Assembly (NCBI GenBank): GCA_026386995.1 | Contig: JAPLMO010000229.1 | Coordinates: 1-5,526, forward strand | DNA: 5,526 nucleotides | Reading direction: 5' to 3' | Origin: Planctomycetota bacterium | GTDB taxonomy: Bacteria > Planctomycetota > Phycisphaerae > FEN-1346 | In this document: positions 1 to 5,526 of the stretch, one piece after another | Numbering within the stretch: position 1 is the first letter of the stretch | How the letters are laid out: the number at the start of each line of letters is the position of its first letter | The notes under the pieces: generated by a model | Seen by the model: the letters and a program-made list of their open reading frames with translations, nothing else | What the model was told of the DNA's origin: nothing | The model's database searches: none | Translations under genes and position numbers: made by a program

Positions 1-338
1 GTCACGATGCGGCGAAACCAGGCGTTGCCGAAGGCCGTGTCCGGCGCCAGCGACAGCGCCAAGGCCGGCAGCAGGCCCGCGATGCCCACCGGAAACCCGT
101 CGAACCGGACGCCGACGTAAAGGCAGCGGACGATCTCGGCCGCAGTGACGCCCTCGAGGTCGCTTCGGCAGACGATGAGCAAGATGATGCGGGCGACGGA
201 GAAGACCAGGAAACCCGCCCCGCCGAGAATCCACAGGGCGCGAACGCGATGGCTGAGGAACCCGGCCGCCAGGCGCGCCCCCCTGCCCCGCGGCGTTTGC
301 GGTCCGGCCGGTCGAGTTGTCTCTTGCGTCTGGTTCAT
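1..338 (-). CDS. LTA synthase/phosphoglycerol transferase-like membrane sulfatase, N-terminal part (cut by left window edge)
   Basis: The minus-strand frame from the ATG at 338 stays open to position 1, giving 112 residues of a longer protein. After a basic, proline-rich cytoplasmic-type N-terminus (residues 1-33) comes a hydrophobic helix (about 34-56). Next is the motif GVRFDGFPVG (76-85), which leads into a second hydrophobic stretch (about 84-99). An 'RFD' motif between the first two helices, followed by a Leu/Pro-rich helix, is typical of LTA-synthase/MdoB-like proteins. These carry several N-terminal membrane helices and an extracytoplasmic sulfatase-fold domain that transfers phosphoglycerol or related groups to envelope glycans. 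The catalytic domain would lie left of the window and cannot be seen, so the family call rests on this N-terminal pattern. No good Shine-Dalgarno precedes 338. An in-frame ATG at 365 would add nine residues and is an alternative start. A TGA further upstream closes the frame. Confidence 0.6.
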   Translation of the reverse strand, partial: MNQTQETTRPAGPQTPRGRGARLAAGFLSHRVRALWILGGAGFLVFSVARIILLIVCRSDLEGVTAAEIVRCLYVGVRFDGFPVGIAGLLPALALSLAPDTAFGNAWFRRIV

Positions 339-397
339 GGGACCGCTTGTGATGGCGCCGGCCATCCGATGAGATTGTGCCCGCCGCGATGTTCACG

Positions 398-421
398 GCC
401 GTCGCCGTGTGCGGCGACGGC
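398..421 (-). terminator. Perfect 10-bp stem-loop between two minus-strand genes; possible terminator
   Basis: GCCGTCGCCG (398-407) and CGGCGACGGC (412-421) are exact reverse complements around a four-base loop (408-411). The hairpin lies 24 bases beyond the stop of the small gene ending at 445 and about 33-60 bases before the next minus-strand start. There is no U-run after it on the minus strand, so it is not a classical intrinsic terminator. It could still terminate, stabilise the upstream mRNA's 3' end, or hide the ribosome site of the gene that follows. Confidence 0.4.
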
Positions 422-444
422 TAAACGCAGGATACGTCGCACGG

Positions 445-705
445 CTACGGCAGGTTCTTGTCCGTCAGGCCGATGTCGTGGGCGATGTCGCGAAACTCGT
501 CGCGTGAGATTTCTTCGAGGCGGCGGCCGCGCCCTTTGAGTTTCTCGTTGAACTTCACGGCCTTCTCCTGCATGACGCCGTGGGTGTCCTCGCTGCCGCC
601 GACGAGGTGAAAGTTCTCTCCGCGCGTAATGCGGACGTGGCCGTCTTTGCCGTCGAGGCCCATGCCCAGCAGCCAAGCCTTCTTTTCGGATTCTTGCGAC
701 TTCAT
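445..705 (-). CDS. Small conserved-type hypothetical protein (86 aa)
   Basis: This is an 86-residue soluble protein with no signal peptide, membrane helix or cysteine. The N-terminal half holds a compact pattern rich in Gly, Asp and His: AWLLGMGLDGKDGHVRITRG (residues 10-29), then ENFHLVGGSEDTHGVMQEKA. The C-terminal half is charged and probably helical (KFNEKLKGRGRRLEEISRDEFRDIAHDIGL). I recall similar short proteins from planctomycete genomes, all without a known function, but I cannot verify that here, so no role is assigned. The start at ATG 705 fits the first conserved-looking residues and lies just downstream of a plausible promoter (743-715). No Shine-Dalgarno is visible, so translation may begin on a leaderless or nearly leaderless mRNA. 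The neighbouring TPR gene is divergent. The membrane sulfatase-like gene lies downstream on the same strand beyond a stem-loop. Confidence 0.75.
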   Translation of the reverse strand: MKSQESEKKAWLLGMGLDGKDGHVRITRGENFHLVGGSEDTHGVMQEKAVKFNEKLKGRGRRLEEISRDEFRDIAHDIGLTDKNLP

Positions 706-714
706 AACAACGTA

Positions 715-743
715 TTAATAGCAGCCCGGCTGGCCGGCGTCAA
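715..743 (-). promoter_or_regulatory. Sigma70-like promoter for the 86-aa gene, possibly leaderless
   Basis: Read on the minus strand, TTGACG (743-738, five of six consensus bases) is followed by a 17-base spacer and then TATTAA (720-715, four of six, including the first T, A and T). The expected transcription start is around 708-705, and the A of the ATG is at 705. The mRNA would therefore have almost no 5' leader, in keeping with the missing Shine-Dalgarno. The spacer contains the dyad CCGGC-TG-GCCGG (726-737). The assignment rests on consensus matching only. Confidence 0.5.
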
Positions 744-761
744 GCGCGTGAGGCCGGTGTT

Positions 762-790
762 GTGCCTTTTGGATGTCGTGCCTTTTGGAT
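762..790. repeat. Tandem 13-bp direct repeat in the divergent promoter region
   Basis: GTGCCTTTTGGAT occurs at 762-774 and again at 778-790, separated by GTC, with a 16-base period. The second copy ends on the first T of the TTGACA -35 hexamer of the plus-strand promoter. The paired sites could be an operator for a regulator of one or both divergent genes, or the remains of a slippage duplication. Confidence 0.7.
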
Positions 791-817
791 TGACAGAAAG
801 CCGCCGACGGGTAGACT
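790..817 (+). promoter_or_regulatory. Sigma70-like promoter for the TPR gene and probably rpsT
   Basis: A perfect TTGACA (790-795) is followed after 16 bases by TAGACT (812-817, four of six, keeping the important T, A and final T). The predicted start near 824 leaves a leader of about 64 bases before the GTG at 888. The promoter lies inside the longest possible reading frame, which opens with a GTG at 762, and so argues against that upstream start. The -35 box abuts the 13-bp direct repeat. Confidence 0.55.
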
Positions 818-887
818 ACATTGCTTCAAGGCATGGGGAACGGTTCGGAACGGCTCCGAACAAGCCAGTTCATGGGAGGCGGCAGCA

Positions 888-2384
888 GTGCCGGACCCTA
901 ACAAGAGAGACCACACGCCCGTGGACAACGTGGGTGCAGGCCAGACGCCCGAAGAGGGGCTGGTTGCGCCGGTTGACGAACTGGCGCCCGAAATCCGCCA
1001 GATGGCCGACAGTTGCTTCGAGCGGGGCGGCCAGGCCACCGTCAAGGGCAATTTTGACTATGCCCTGCGCCTGTACATGGACGGCCTGAAGTACAACCCG
1101 CGCGACGTCGAGAAGGGGCACAAGGGTCTCCGTGAACTCTCGCTACAGTGGCGCGGCTCCGGCAAGGGCGGCGGATTCGGCTCGCTCGTCACGCAGGCCA
1201 AGGTCCTGTTCAGCCAGACGCTCGGCCGTCCGAAAGAGGCCATGATGGACCTCCTGAGCGCCGTGGCCAAAAACCCGCATAACGTCACGCTCCTGGCCCA
1301 GTTGATGCAGACCGTCCGGCGCCTCGACTACATCGACGTGGCCATTTTCTGGGGCGAAGCCGCCCGCGACGAGGCCCTCCGGACCAAGAAGCCACAGAAG
1401 CAGATTTTCACCACCCTGGCCGACATGTACGAGTCGATCCGCGAGTTCAAGAAGGCGCTGGACTCCCTGACGTACGCCATCAAGGTCGACCCCGGCGACC
1501 GCACGCTCGACCAGCGGTGCAAGAACCTGGCGGCCCAGGTCAGCATCGAGTCCTCCAAACTGGAATCGATCAAGGGCTTCCACGACATCATTCTCGACAA
1601 GGCCCAGGCGTCCAAGTCCGCCTCACAGAAGACCATCCACACCGAGGAACAACTCGAGGTGCAGTTCGAGGAACTCAAGCAGGCGTACGAGGCCGACCCG
1701 AAGAACCCAGCCAAGATTTCGGCCTTGGCCGACTGCCAGTACCGACGCGGCAACATGGACGAAGCGATGGCCCTCCTCCAGTCGGCTCTCGACCAGACGA
1801 AAGAGTACCGCTTCAAGATGCGGATGGACGACATCCGCGTGTCCGAGTTCCGCCGGGTGCTGCGCGAACTGAAGGAGCAGATGGAAACCGACCCCTCGCG
1901 CGCCGACCTCAAGGCCAGACGCCAGGAAGTGAGCGTCCAGCGCGACGCTTTCGAACTGGAGGTCTTCACCGAACGCCAGAAACAGTATCCGACCGACATG
2001 AACATCCGCTACGAACTCGGCGTTCGCGAGTACCACATGGGCCGGCACGACGAGGCCATCGTGTCGTTCCAGCAGTCGACCCGCGACCCCAAGCGGCGCA
2101 TCCAGGCCCTGAACATGCTCGGGCGGTGCTTCTTCGCCAAGAAACTCTACCAGGAAGCCCAGAGCCAGTTCGAGACGGGCATCCAGCAGTACGAAATGTC
2201 GACCGACCCGCTGGCCAAGGAACTGCGCTACAACCTCGCCATGAGTTTCGAGACGCAGGCCAAGTGGCCGCAGGCCATCGAGTGGTACAGCGTCATCGTT
2301 CAGCAGGACTACACGTATCGCGATGCAGCCAAGCGCCTGGAGGCGCTGCGAAAGAAAGCCACCGAAAGCGAAAAGAAAGCGTAA
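888..2384 (+). CDS. Tetratricopeptide-repeat (TPR) protein, cytoplasmic
   Basis: This 498-residue protein is built of helical TPR-like units and has no signal peptide or membrane helix. Recognisable units cover about residues 43-72, 172-204, 260-305, 372-402, 404-437 and 446-476, several with the usual Gly/Tyr/Ala pattern such as YRRGNMDEAMALLQSAL. A highly charged, coiled-coil-like stretch at about 250-270 and 315-368 separates the groups. TPR arrays act as protein-binding scaffolds; no catalytic domain is present, so the partner is unknown. The start is GTG 888, because GGGAGG at 874-879 lies eight bases upstream. The same frame is open back to a GTG at 762, but that stretch contains the promoter and encodes an unconvincing sequence. 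Residues 92-98 form a Gly-rich turn (GKGGGFG). rpsT follows 72 bases downstream on the same strand, suggesting shared transcription. Confidence 0.85.
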   Translation: MPDPNKRDHTPVDNVGAGQTPEEGLVAPVDELAPEIRQMADSCFERGGQATVKGNFDYALRLYMDGLKYNPRDVEKGHKGLRELSLQWRGSGKGGGFGSLVTQAKVLFSQTLGRPKEAMMDLLSAVAKNPHNVTLLAQLMQTVRRLDYIDVAIFWGEAARDEALRTKKPQKQIFTTLADMYESIREFKKALDSLTYAIKVDPGDRTLDQRCKNLAAQVSIESSKLESIKGFHDIILDKAQASKSASQKTIHTEEQLEVQFEELKQAYEADPKNPAKISALADCQYRRGNMDEAMALLQSALDQTKEYRFKMRMDDIRVSEFRRVLRELKEQMETDPSRADLKARRQEVSVQRDAFELEVFTERQKQYPTDMNIRYELGVREYHMGRHDEAIVSFQQSTRDPKRRIQALNMLGRCFFAKKLYQEAQSQFETGIQQYEMSTDPLAKELRYNLAMSFETQAKWPQAIEWYSVIVQQDYTYRDAAKRLEALRKKATESEKKA

Positions 2385-2456
2385 CCCGCGGAGGGGCCCG
2401 ACGCCTCGAGGCGCCAGGCCCTGCCCCGCCCAGGAAGAAAAAGGAGAGTTACCGAG
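2385..2456 (+). other. TPR-rpsT intergenic leader with rpsT Shine-Dalgarno
   Basis: The 72-base gap contains a 12-base perfect palindrome, CGCCTCGAGGCG (2402-2413), flanked by G-rich (from 2391) and C-rich (to 2430) tracts that could pair into a larger imperfect hairpin. AAGGAGA (2441-2447) is a strong Shine-Dalgarno for the ATG at 2457. No promoter is evident. In E. coli S20 limits its own translation; whether this leader does the same here is speculation. Confidence 0.4.
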
Positions 2457-2738
2457 ATGCCGCATTCGTTGTCTGCCAAAAAACGCGTTCGCCAGAACAT
2501 CAAACAGCGGGAACTTAATCGCGAACTTAAGAGCCGCATCCGCACCATCCGGCGCGCCTTCGCGAAGGCCCTGGAGACCAAAGACTTCGCCGCCGCGCGC
2601 GCCAAACTGAAGGAATGCACGACGCTCCTGCACCGCGCGGCCAACACCGGCCCGGTCCATCGCAACGCCGCCGGCCGCATCATCAGCCGCATGCAGAGCC
2701 ACCTCGTGGCCGCCGAGAAGGGCGAGACAACGGCGTAA
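2457..2738 (+). CDS. rpsT: 30S ribosomal protein S20
   Basis: The 93-residue, very basic, all-helical protein matches bacterial S20, which binds 16S rRNA early in small-subunit assembly and is normally about 85-95 residues long. It opens with the family pattern PHSLSAKKRVRQNIKQRELN (residues 2-21), continues with SRIRTIRRAFAKALE, and ends with the conserved block around HRAANTGPVHRNAAGRIISR, equivalent to the usual 'KG-IHKN-AAR--SR' segment. The ATG at 2457 has a strong Shine-Dalgarno (AAGGAGA at 2441-2447). The gene lies behind the TPR gene and probably shares its promoter at 790-817. Part of the aminotransferase gene follows 79 bases later on the same strand. The GPVHRNAAGR wording differs slightly from the proteobacterial consensus, as expected for a distant phylum. 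Confidence 0.95.
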   Translation: MPHSLSAKKRVRQNIKQRELNRELKSRIRTIRRAFAKALETKDFAAARAKLKECTTLLHRAANTGPVHRNAAGRIISRMQSHLVAAEKGETTA

Positions 2739-2761
2739 TCCTGCGTCTCGGACGAAGGGGC

Positions 2762-2789
2762 AGGCTGCGGCCTTCCGGCCATCAAGCCT
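2762..2789 (+). terminator. Weak stem-loop after rpsT; doubtful terminator
   Basis: An inner stem GGCC-TTCC-GGCC (2769-2780) is enclosed by AGGCT (2762-2766) and AGCCT (2785-2789), which are also complementary, giving an interrupted hairpin 24 bases after the rpsT stop. No T-run follows, so it may only attenuate transcription into the aminotransferase gene, or have no role. Confidence 0.25.
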
Positions 2790-2817
2790 CCCTGGTGCGG
2801 GCATCAGGTAACCGAGC

Positions 2818-3714
2818 ATGGCCAACGTCGTTTCCCGGTTTGAGGATGCTTTCGCCCGCTGGCTGGGGGCTACTTCCGCGTTTGCATTCTGGAAGGGCCG
2901 CGTGGCCCTTTACGCCATCCTTCGGGCCTTGGGCGTCGGCGAAGACGACGAGGTCATCCTGCCCGGCTTCACCTGCGTCATGGACGTCAACCCCATCAAG
3001 TACCTCGGGGCCAGGCCGGTCTATGTCGACATTGAGCCCGTGACGTACAACATGGACGTCCGCCTCCTTGAAGGCAAGATCACCTCGCGCACGCGGGCCA
3101 TCCTGGCCCAGCATACTTTCGGCTACCCGTGCGAAATGGATGCCATTCTGGAGATCGCCGGCCGCCACGGCGTCCCCGTCATCGAGGACTGCTGCCTGGC
3201 CGTCGGCAGCACCTATAAGGGCAAGCGTTGCGGCACGTTCGGGCTGGCCGCCTACTGGTCGTTTCAGTGGAACAAGCCGTTTACGACCGGCATCGGGGGG
3301 CTGGCCACGACGAGCGATTCCGGCCTGGCGGCCCGCGTCCGCACGATTTGCGAGGCCGAACTCCGGGCGCCCTCCGCCAAGGCCGCGCTAAGTTGCGCTG
3401 TACTGCTAGGCGCCGGGTCTGGGGACCAGGTTTTCCGGTTTGTAGTCTCCAAGGCGCACGAATCCAAAACGCAAGACCCCCGCGGCTGTTCCCAAGCCAT
3501 AGGCGACGTGGAGAAGCGGAAACACGGGGGCTGCCAGCAGCATGGCCGCCGTCCGGTATCGCAGGGCCAGTTGGACGGCCGACCCAATGGCCAGCAAGGC
3601 GTAAAACGCCAAGACACCCGCGTAGGCCATCCACAGAGCCCCGTGCGTAGCGTGGTCCACTGTTTGGCTCAAGTCCTCGAGCAGGGCCATCGCCCCCCCC
3701 GCGACAATCCCTAG
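2818..3714 (+). pseudogene. DegT/DnrJ/EryC1/StrS-type PLP aminotransferase, C-terminal half lost
   Basis: Residues 1 to about 190 match a sugar-type aminotransferase of the DegT/DnrJ/EryC1/StrS family, which transfers an amino group to a nucleotide-linked keto-sugar for surface glycans. Visible landmarks are the cofactor phosphate region WKGRVALYAILRALGV (25-40), DEVILPGFTCV (44-54), the PLP-pyridine aspartate in VIEDCC (Asp124), and the Schiff-base lysine in WSFQWNKPFTTGIGG (Lys153). Family members usually have about 370-400 residues. Here the match ends by codon 197 (3406-3408), where the frame enters the complement of the convergent glycosyltransferase gene. The remaining hundred or so residues (to the stop at 3714) are antisense noise. 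The start ATG 2818 has only a weak AGGT upstream. The loss of the C-terminal domain should make the product inactive. A natural rearrangement or an assembly join is possible. Confidence 0.8.
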
Positions 3715-4482
3715 GACGAACAAGGCCGGGGCGACGTGTCGCCATGCGAAACTCGCCGGCGTGATCCGCCAATTCAGCATGGCGTACAACCCGTTGCGGT
3801 AGTTCTGGGTCATCAGGCGCCAGATGGTGTCGCGGCCAATGTAATAGGCGTTGACGGCCGGCGTCAGGTAAATCCGCCCCCCGGCACGGCGCAGGCGGCT
3901 GTTGAACTCATTGTCCTGGTTGCGGATGAGCCGCTCATCAAACAGGCCGAGCCGCTCAAACACGCTCCGGTGGTAGAGCGCGGGGCTGACCGTATCAACA
4001 AAGCCCTCCCGATGAACGGTCCGGAAACTGGAACCCACGCCAAAGCGGCTCCCGAGGACGGCGGCGGCCAGCCGGGCCTGGAGGGAGGCGTTCGCCGCCA
4101 CAGCCATGCCCGCGCCGCCCACGATGTCCGCGCCAGTCTCCTCCATCTTGGCCAGACAGACCGGCAGGTAAGCCGGCTCGATCGTGGTATGGGCGCTGGT
4201 CAGAAGGATCGTATCGCCGCGGCTGGCCTTGATGGCCCGATTGAAGCCCATCGGGGCGATCCGTTCCGGATTATCGACCAGGCGAACGCAGGGATGCGCG
4301 GCGGCCAGGCGTCCGAGGACTTCGCGGGTCCGGTCGGTGCTCATCCCATCGGCCACCACAATCTCCAACTGCTCTTCAGGCAACTCGCTCGTGAGGAGGC
4401 TCGTGAGGCACTTCTCGATGTGCTCCTGCTCGTTGCGGCTGGCCAGCACCACCGATACGCGTGGAAAGGGCGGAGTCGCCAT
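3406..4482 (-). CDS. ExoA-like family 2 glycosyltransferase with C-terminal membrane helices
   Basis: This 358-residue enzyme has an N-terminal GT2 (GT-A fold) domain: VSVVLASRNEQEHIEKCLTS (residues 9-28), the nucleotide-binding IVVADGMSTDRT (41-52), IAPMGFNRAIKASRGD (75-90), the glycine motif VGGAGMAV (121-128), FGVGSSFR (147-154), and the late acidic motif RNQDNEFNSRLRRAGG (187-202). Three hydrophobic helices follow at about 250-268, 283-306 and 312-336. This order matches succinoglycan-type ExoA proteins, which add a sugar to a lipid-linked repeat unit at the inner membrane. The usual D-A-H of the donor/metal site is S-A-H here (96-98). The ATG at 4482 is preferred over 4560 because AAGGAG lies just upstream (4495-4490) and the fold begins immediately after. 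It lies 95 bases behind the GT4 gene, probably in the same operon. Its 3' end meets the broken aminotransferase. Confidence 0.85.
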   Translation of the reverse strand: MATPPFPRVSVVLASRNEQEHIEKCLTSLLTSELPEEQLEIVVADGMSTDRTREVLGRLAAAHPCVRLVDNPERIAPMGFNRAIKASRGDTILLTSAHTTIEPAYLPVCLAKMEETGADIVGGAGMAVAANASLQARLAAAVLGSRFGVGSSFRTVHREGFVDTVSPALYHRSVFERLGLFDERLIRNQDNEFNSRLRRAGGRIYLTPAVNAYYIGRDTIWRLMTQNYRNGLYAMLNWRITPASFAWRHVAPALFVLGIVAGGAMALLEDLSQTVDHATHGALWMAYAGVLAFYALLAIGSAVQLALRYRTAAMLLAAPVFPLLHVAYGLGTAAGVLRFGFVRLGDYKPENLVPRPGA

Positions 4483-4577
4483 CGTTCTCTCCTTGGGCCG
4501 CCTTTCCGACGGACGGTCCCGTTTGGCCTCAAGCGTCTGGCGCAGGCCGCACCTGGCCATGCGCAGTCCGGACAGAA
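4483..4577 (-). other. Spacer between the two glycosyltransferase genes with GT2 Shine-Dalgarno
   Basis: The 95 bases contain no convincing promoter or terminator. AAGGAG (minus strand, 4495-4490) sits six to seven bases before the ATG at 4482 and fixes the start of the ExoA-like gene. The same frame is open up to an ATG at 4560, but the added 26 residues are Arg/Lys-rich and unlike the family. Confidence 0.55.
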
Positions 4578-5526
4578 TCAGCCCTGCGAGGCCGCCTCCT
4601 GCAAAACCTTCTCAATCTGCTCCACCAGGCGGCGCCGGTCGAATCGCCGGGCCGCCAAGGCTTGGGCCCGATGGCCCATTTCACGCCGGCGGGCGGGGTC
4701 GCCGGCCAACTCACGAATGGCCCGGCTCATCGCCGGGGCGTCCTCGGGCGGCACCACGAGGCCGCAGCCCTCGTCCCGACAGAGCCAACCGGCCTCGCCG
4801 TCGAAGTTGACCAGGACGGGCAACCCGGCCGCCAGGTAATCCATGAACTTGTTCGGGCACGCCGTGTCGAAAATCGAGAGGTTCTCCAGGGTCATCAGGC
4901 CCAGGTCGCACGCCTTGAGAACACCGGCCAGGGCCTTCTTCGGCAACGGGTTGAGCCACAGCACGTTGTCCAAGCCGCCTTGGCGGGCCTGATCCATGAG
5001 AGATGCCTTCAGAGCCCCCTCACCAATGAACACCAGCCGGATGCGCGGGTCGTCCTTCAGGAGCGCCGCCGCTTTGAGTACCCAGCCGAGCGCGTTCACC
5101 CGCCCGTGCGCGCCGGCATAGACGGCGACGAACTTGCCCTCCAAGCCGTGGGTCCGGCGCCAGGCCGTGTCGGGAGCAGCCGCATCGAACATCGCACAAT
5201 CCGCCCCCAGCGGGATAACGACCACCTTATCCGCCGCCGGGCCGAGTCGCGCCCGCAGCCGCTCGCCCATCCGTTGGCTGATGACCACAATGCGGCTGGC
5301 GGCGCGGTAGAAGGTCCGTTCCGCCAGCCCTGCCGCCCAGATGAGCACGGGGTTCCTGAGTGCCCCGACCTCGACGGCCGTCTCGGGCCAGATGTCGCGG
5401 ACCTCGAACACAAACGGCACGCGCCGGAGCCACCACGCAATCGCCCCCGGAAATCCCGCCGTCAGCGGCGTGCTGGTGGCAAAGACCACGTCGGCGTCGC
5501 GAACCCGCAGGACCTCGATGGTACTG
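4578..5526 (-). CDS. GT4-type glycosyltransferase (WcaI/WbuB-like), 5' end outside the window
   Basis: The frame is open to the right edge, so the 315 visible residues are the C-terminal part of a protein of roughly 400. It has the two-domain GT-B layout of family 4 (GT1/RfaG-type) enzymes. The visible end of the N-terminal domain carries DVVFATSTPLTAG (12-24 of the visible part) and FEVRDIWPE (40-48), typical of WcaI/WbuB-like sugar transferases. The C-terminal domain has YAGAHGRVNAL (136-146), IGEGALK (167-173), PNKFMDYLAAGLPVLV (224-239) and the catalytic/donor-binding EX7E pair, Glu244 and Glu252 in GEAGWLCRDEGCG. It is cytoplasmic or membrane-associated and uses a nucleotide sugar to extend a lipid-linked glycan. 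A GTG at 5489 is in frame but lies inside the conserved domain, so it is not the real start. It is the first of two minus-strand glycosyltransferase genes here. Confidence 0.85.
   Translation of the reverse strand, partial: STIEVLRVRDADVVFATSTPLTAGFPGAIAWWLRRVPFVFEVRDIWPETAVEVGALRNPVLIWAAGLAERTFYRAASRIVVISQRMGERLRARLGPAADKVVVIPLGADCAMFDAAAPDTAWRRTHGLEGKFVAVYAGAHGRVNALGWVLKAAALLKDDPRIRLVFIGEGALKASLMDQARQGGLDNVLWLNPLPKKALAGVLKACDLGLMTLENLSIFDTACPNKFMDYLAAGLPVLVNFDGEAGWLCRDEGCGLVVPPEDAPAMSRAIRELAGDPARRREMGHRAQALAARRFDRRRLVEQIEKVLQEAASQG

Noticed and set aside
335..676. A 113-codon minus-strand frame overlapping the 86-aa gene
   Set aside because: It is very Arg- and His-rich, lies out of frame with the convincing 86-residue protein, and has no ribosome site.
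762..887. Upstream extension of the TPR reading frame from a GTG at 762
   Set aside because: The stretch contains the predicted -35/-10 promoter and the 13-bp repeats, has no Shine-Dalgarno at 762, and encodes a low-quality sequence. GTG 888 has GGGAGG at ideal spacing.
1517..2518. A 333-codon plus-strand open frame overlapping the TPR gene
   Set aside because: It is a shifted-frame shadow of the TPR gene, rich in Arg, Pro and Gly, and has no ribosome site.
1623..2825. A 400-codon minus-strand open frame
   Set aside because: It lies antisense to the TPR gene and rpsT, both clearly real. Long antisense frames are common in GC-rich DNA, and its translation resembles no family.
3409..3714. Possible new C-terminal domain on the aminotransferase
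   Set aside because: This part is simply the complement of the 3' end of the ExoA-like gene. Its composition shows no fold-like pattern, so it is read as antisense run-on, not a fusion domain.
3736..4839. A 367-codon plus-strand open frame
   Set aside because: It is antisense to the ExoA-like and GT4 genes, whose motifs are unmistakable. The plus-strand translation shows no domain pattern.

Overview
The window is GC-rich bacterial DNA, probably from an uncultivated, environmental lineage. I favour Planctomycetota, because the 86-residue protein and the TPR-gene/rpsT arrangement resemble what I remember from that phylum. This is an inference, as no rRNA or other decisive marker is present. 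rpsT shows the locus is chromosomal.

Left part (1-705), minus strand: the N-terminal end of a membrane protein that looks like an LTA-synthase/phosphoglycerol-transferase-type sulfatase runs off the left edge. Upstream of it lies a small conserved-type hypothetical protein of 86 residues. A perfect 10-bp stem-loop separates the two genes. The small gene has a sigma70-like promoter so close to its ATG that the mRNA may be leaderless.

Middle part (about 760-2738), plus strand: a divergent promoter overlaps a tandem 13-bp direct repeat. It drives a 498-residue cytoplasmic TPR protein, whose start is a GTG with a strong Shine-Dalgarno, followed by rpsT (ribosomal protein S20). Both are housekeeping-type genes and are probably co-transcribed.

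Right part (2818-5526) is a surface-polysaccharide locus. A DegT/DnrJ/EryC1/StrS-type PLP aminotransferase on the plus strand keeps its cofactor-binding half and then stops matching its family at about 3385-3408. Beyond that point its reading frame runs antisense through the 3' end of a minus-strand glycosyltransferase. The minus strand carries two glycosyltransferases in order: a GT4-type enzyme, cut by the right window edge at its 5' end, and then an ExoA-like family 2 enzyme with C-terminal membrane helices. Together they point to assembly of an exopolysaccharide or other surface glycan. The broken aminotransferase marks a rearrangement or assembly join inside or at the edge of that cluster.

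I found no CRISPR array, insertion sequence, tRNA, rRNA or clear new defence or mobile system. The points most worth checking are the aminotransferase breakpoint, the divergent promoter region at 711-820, and the altered donor-site motif in the ExoA-like enzyme.
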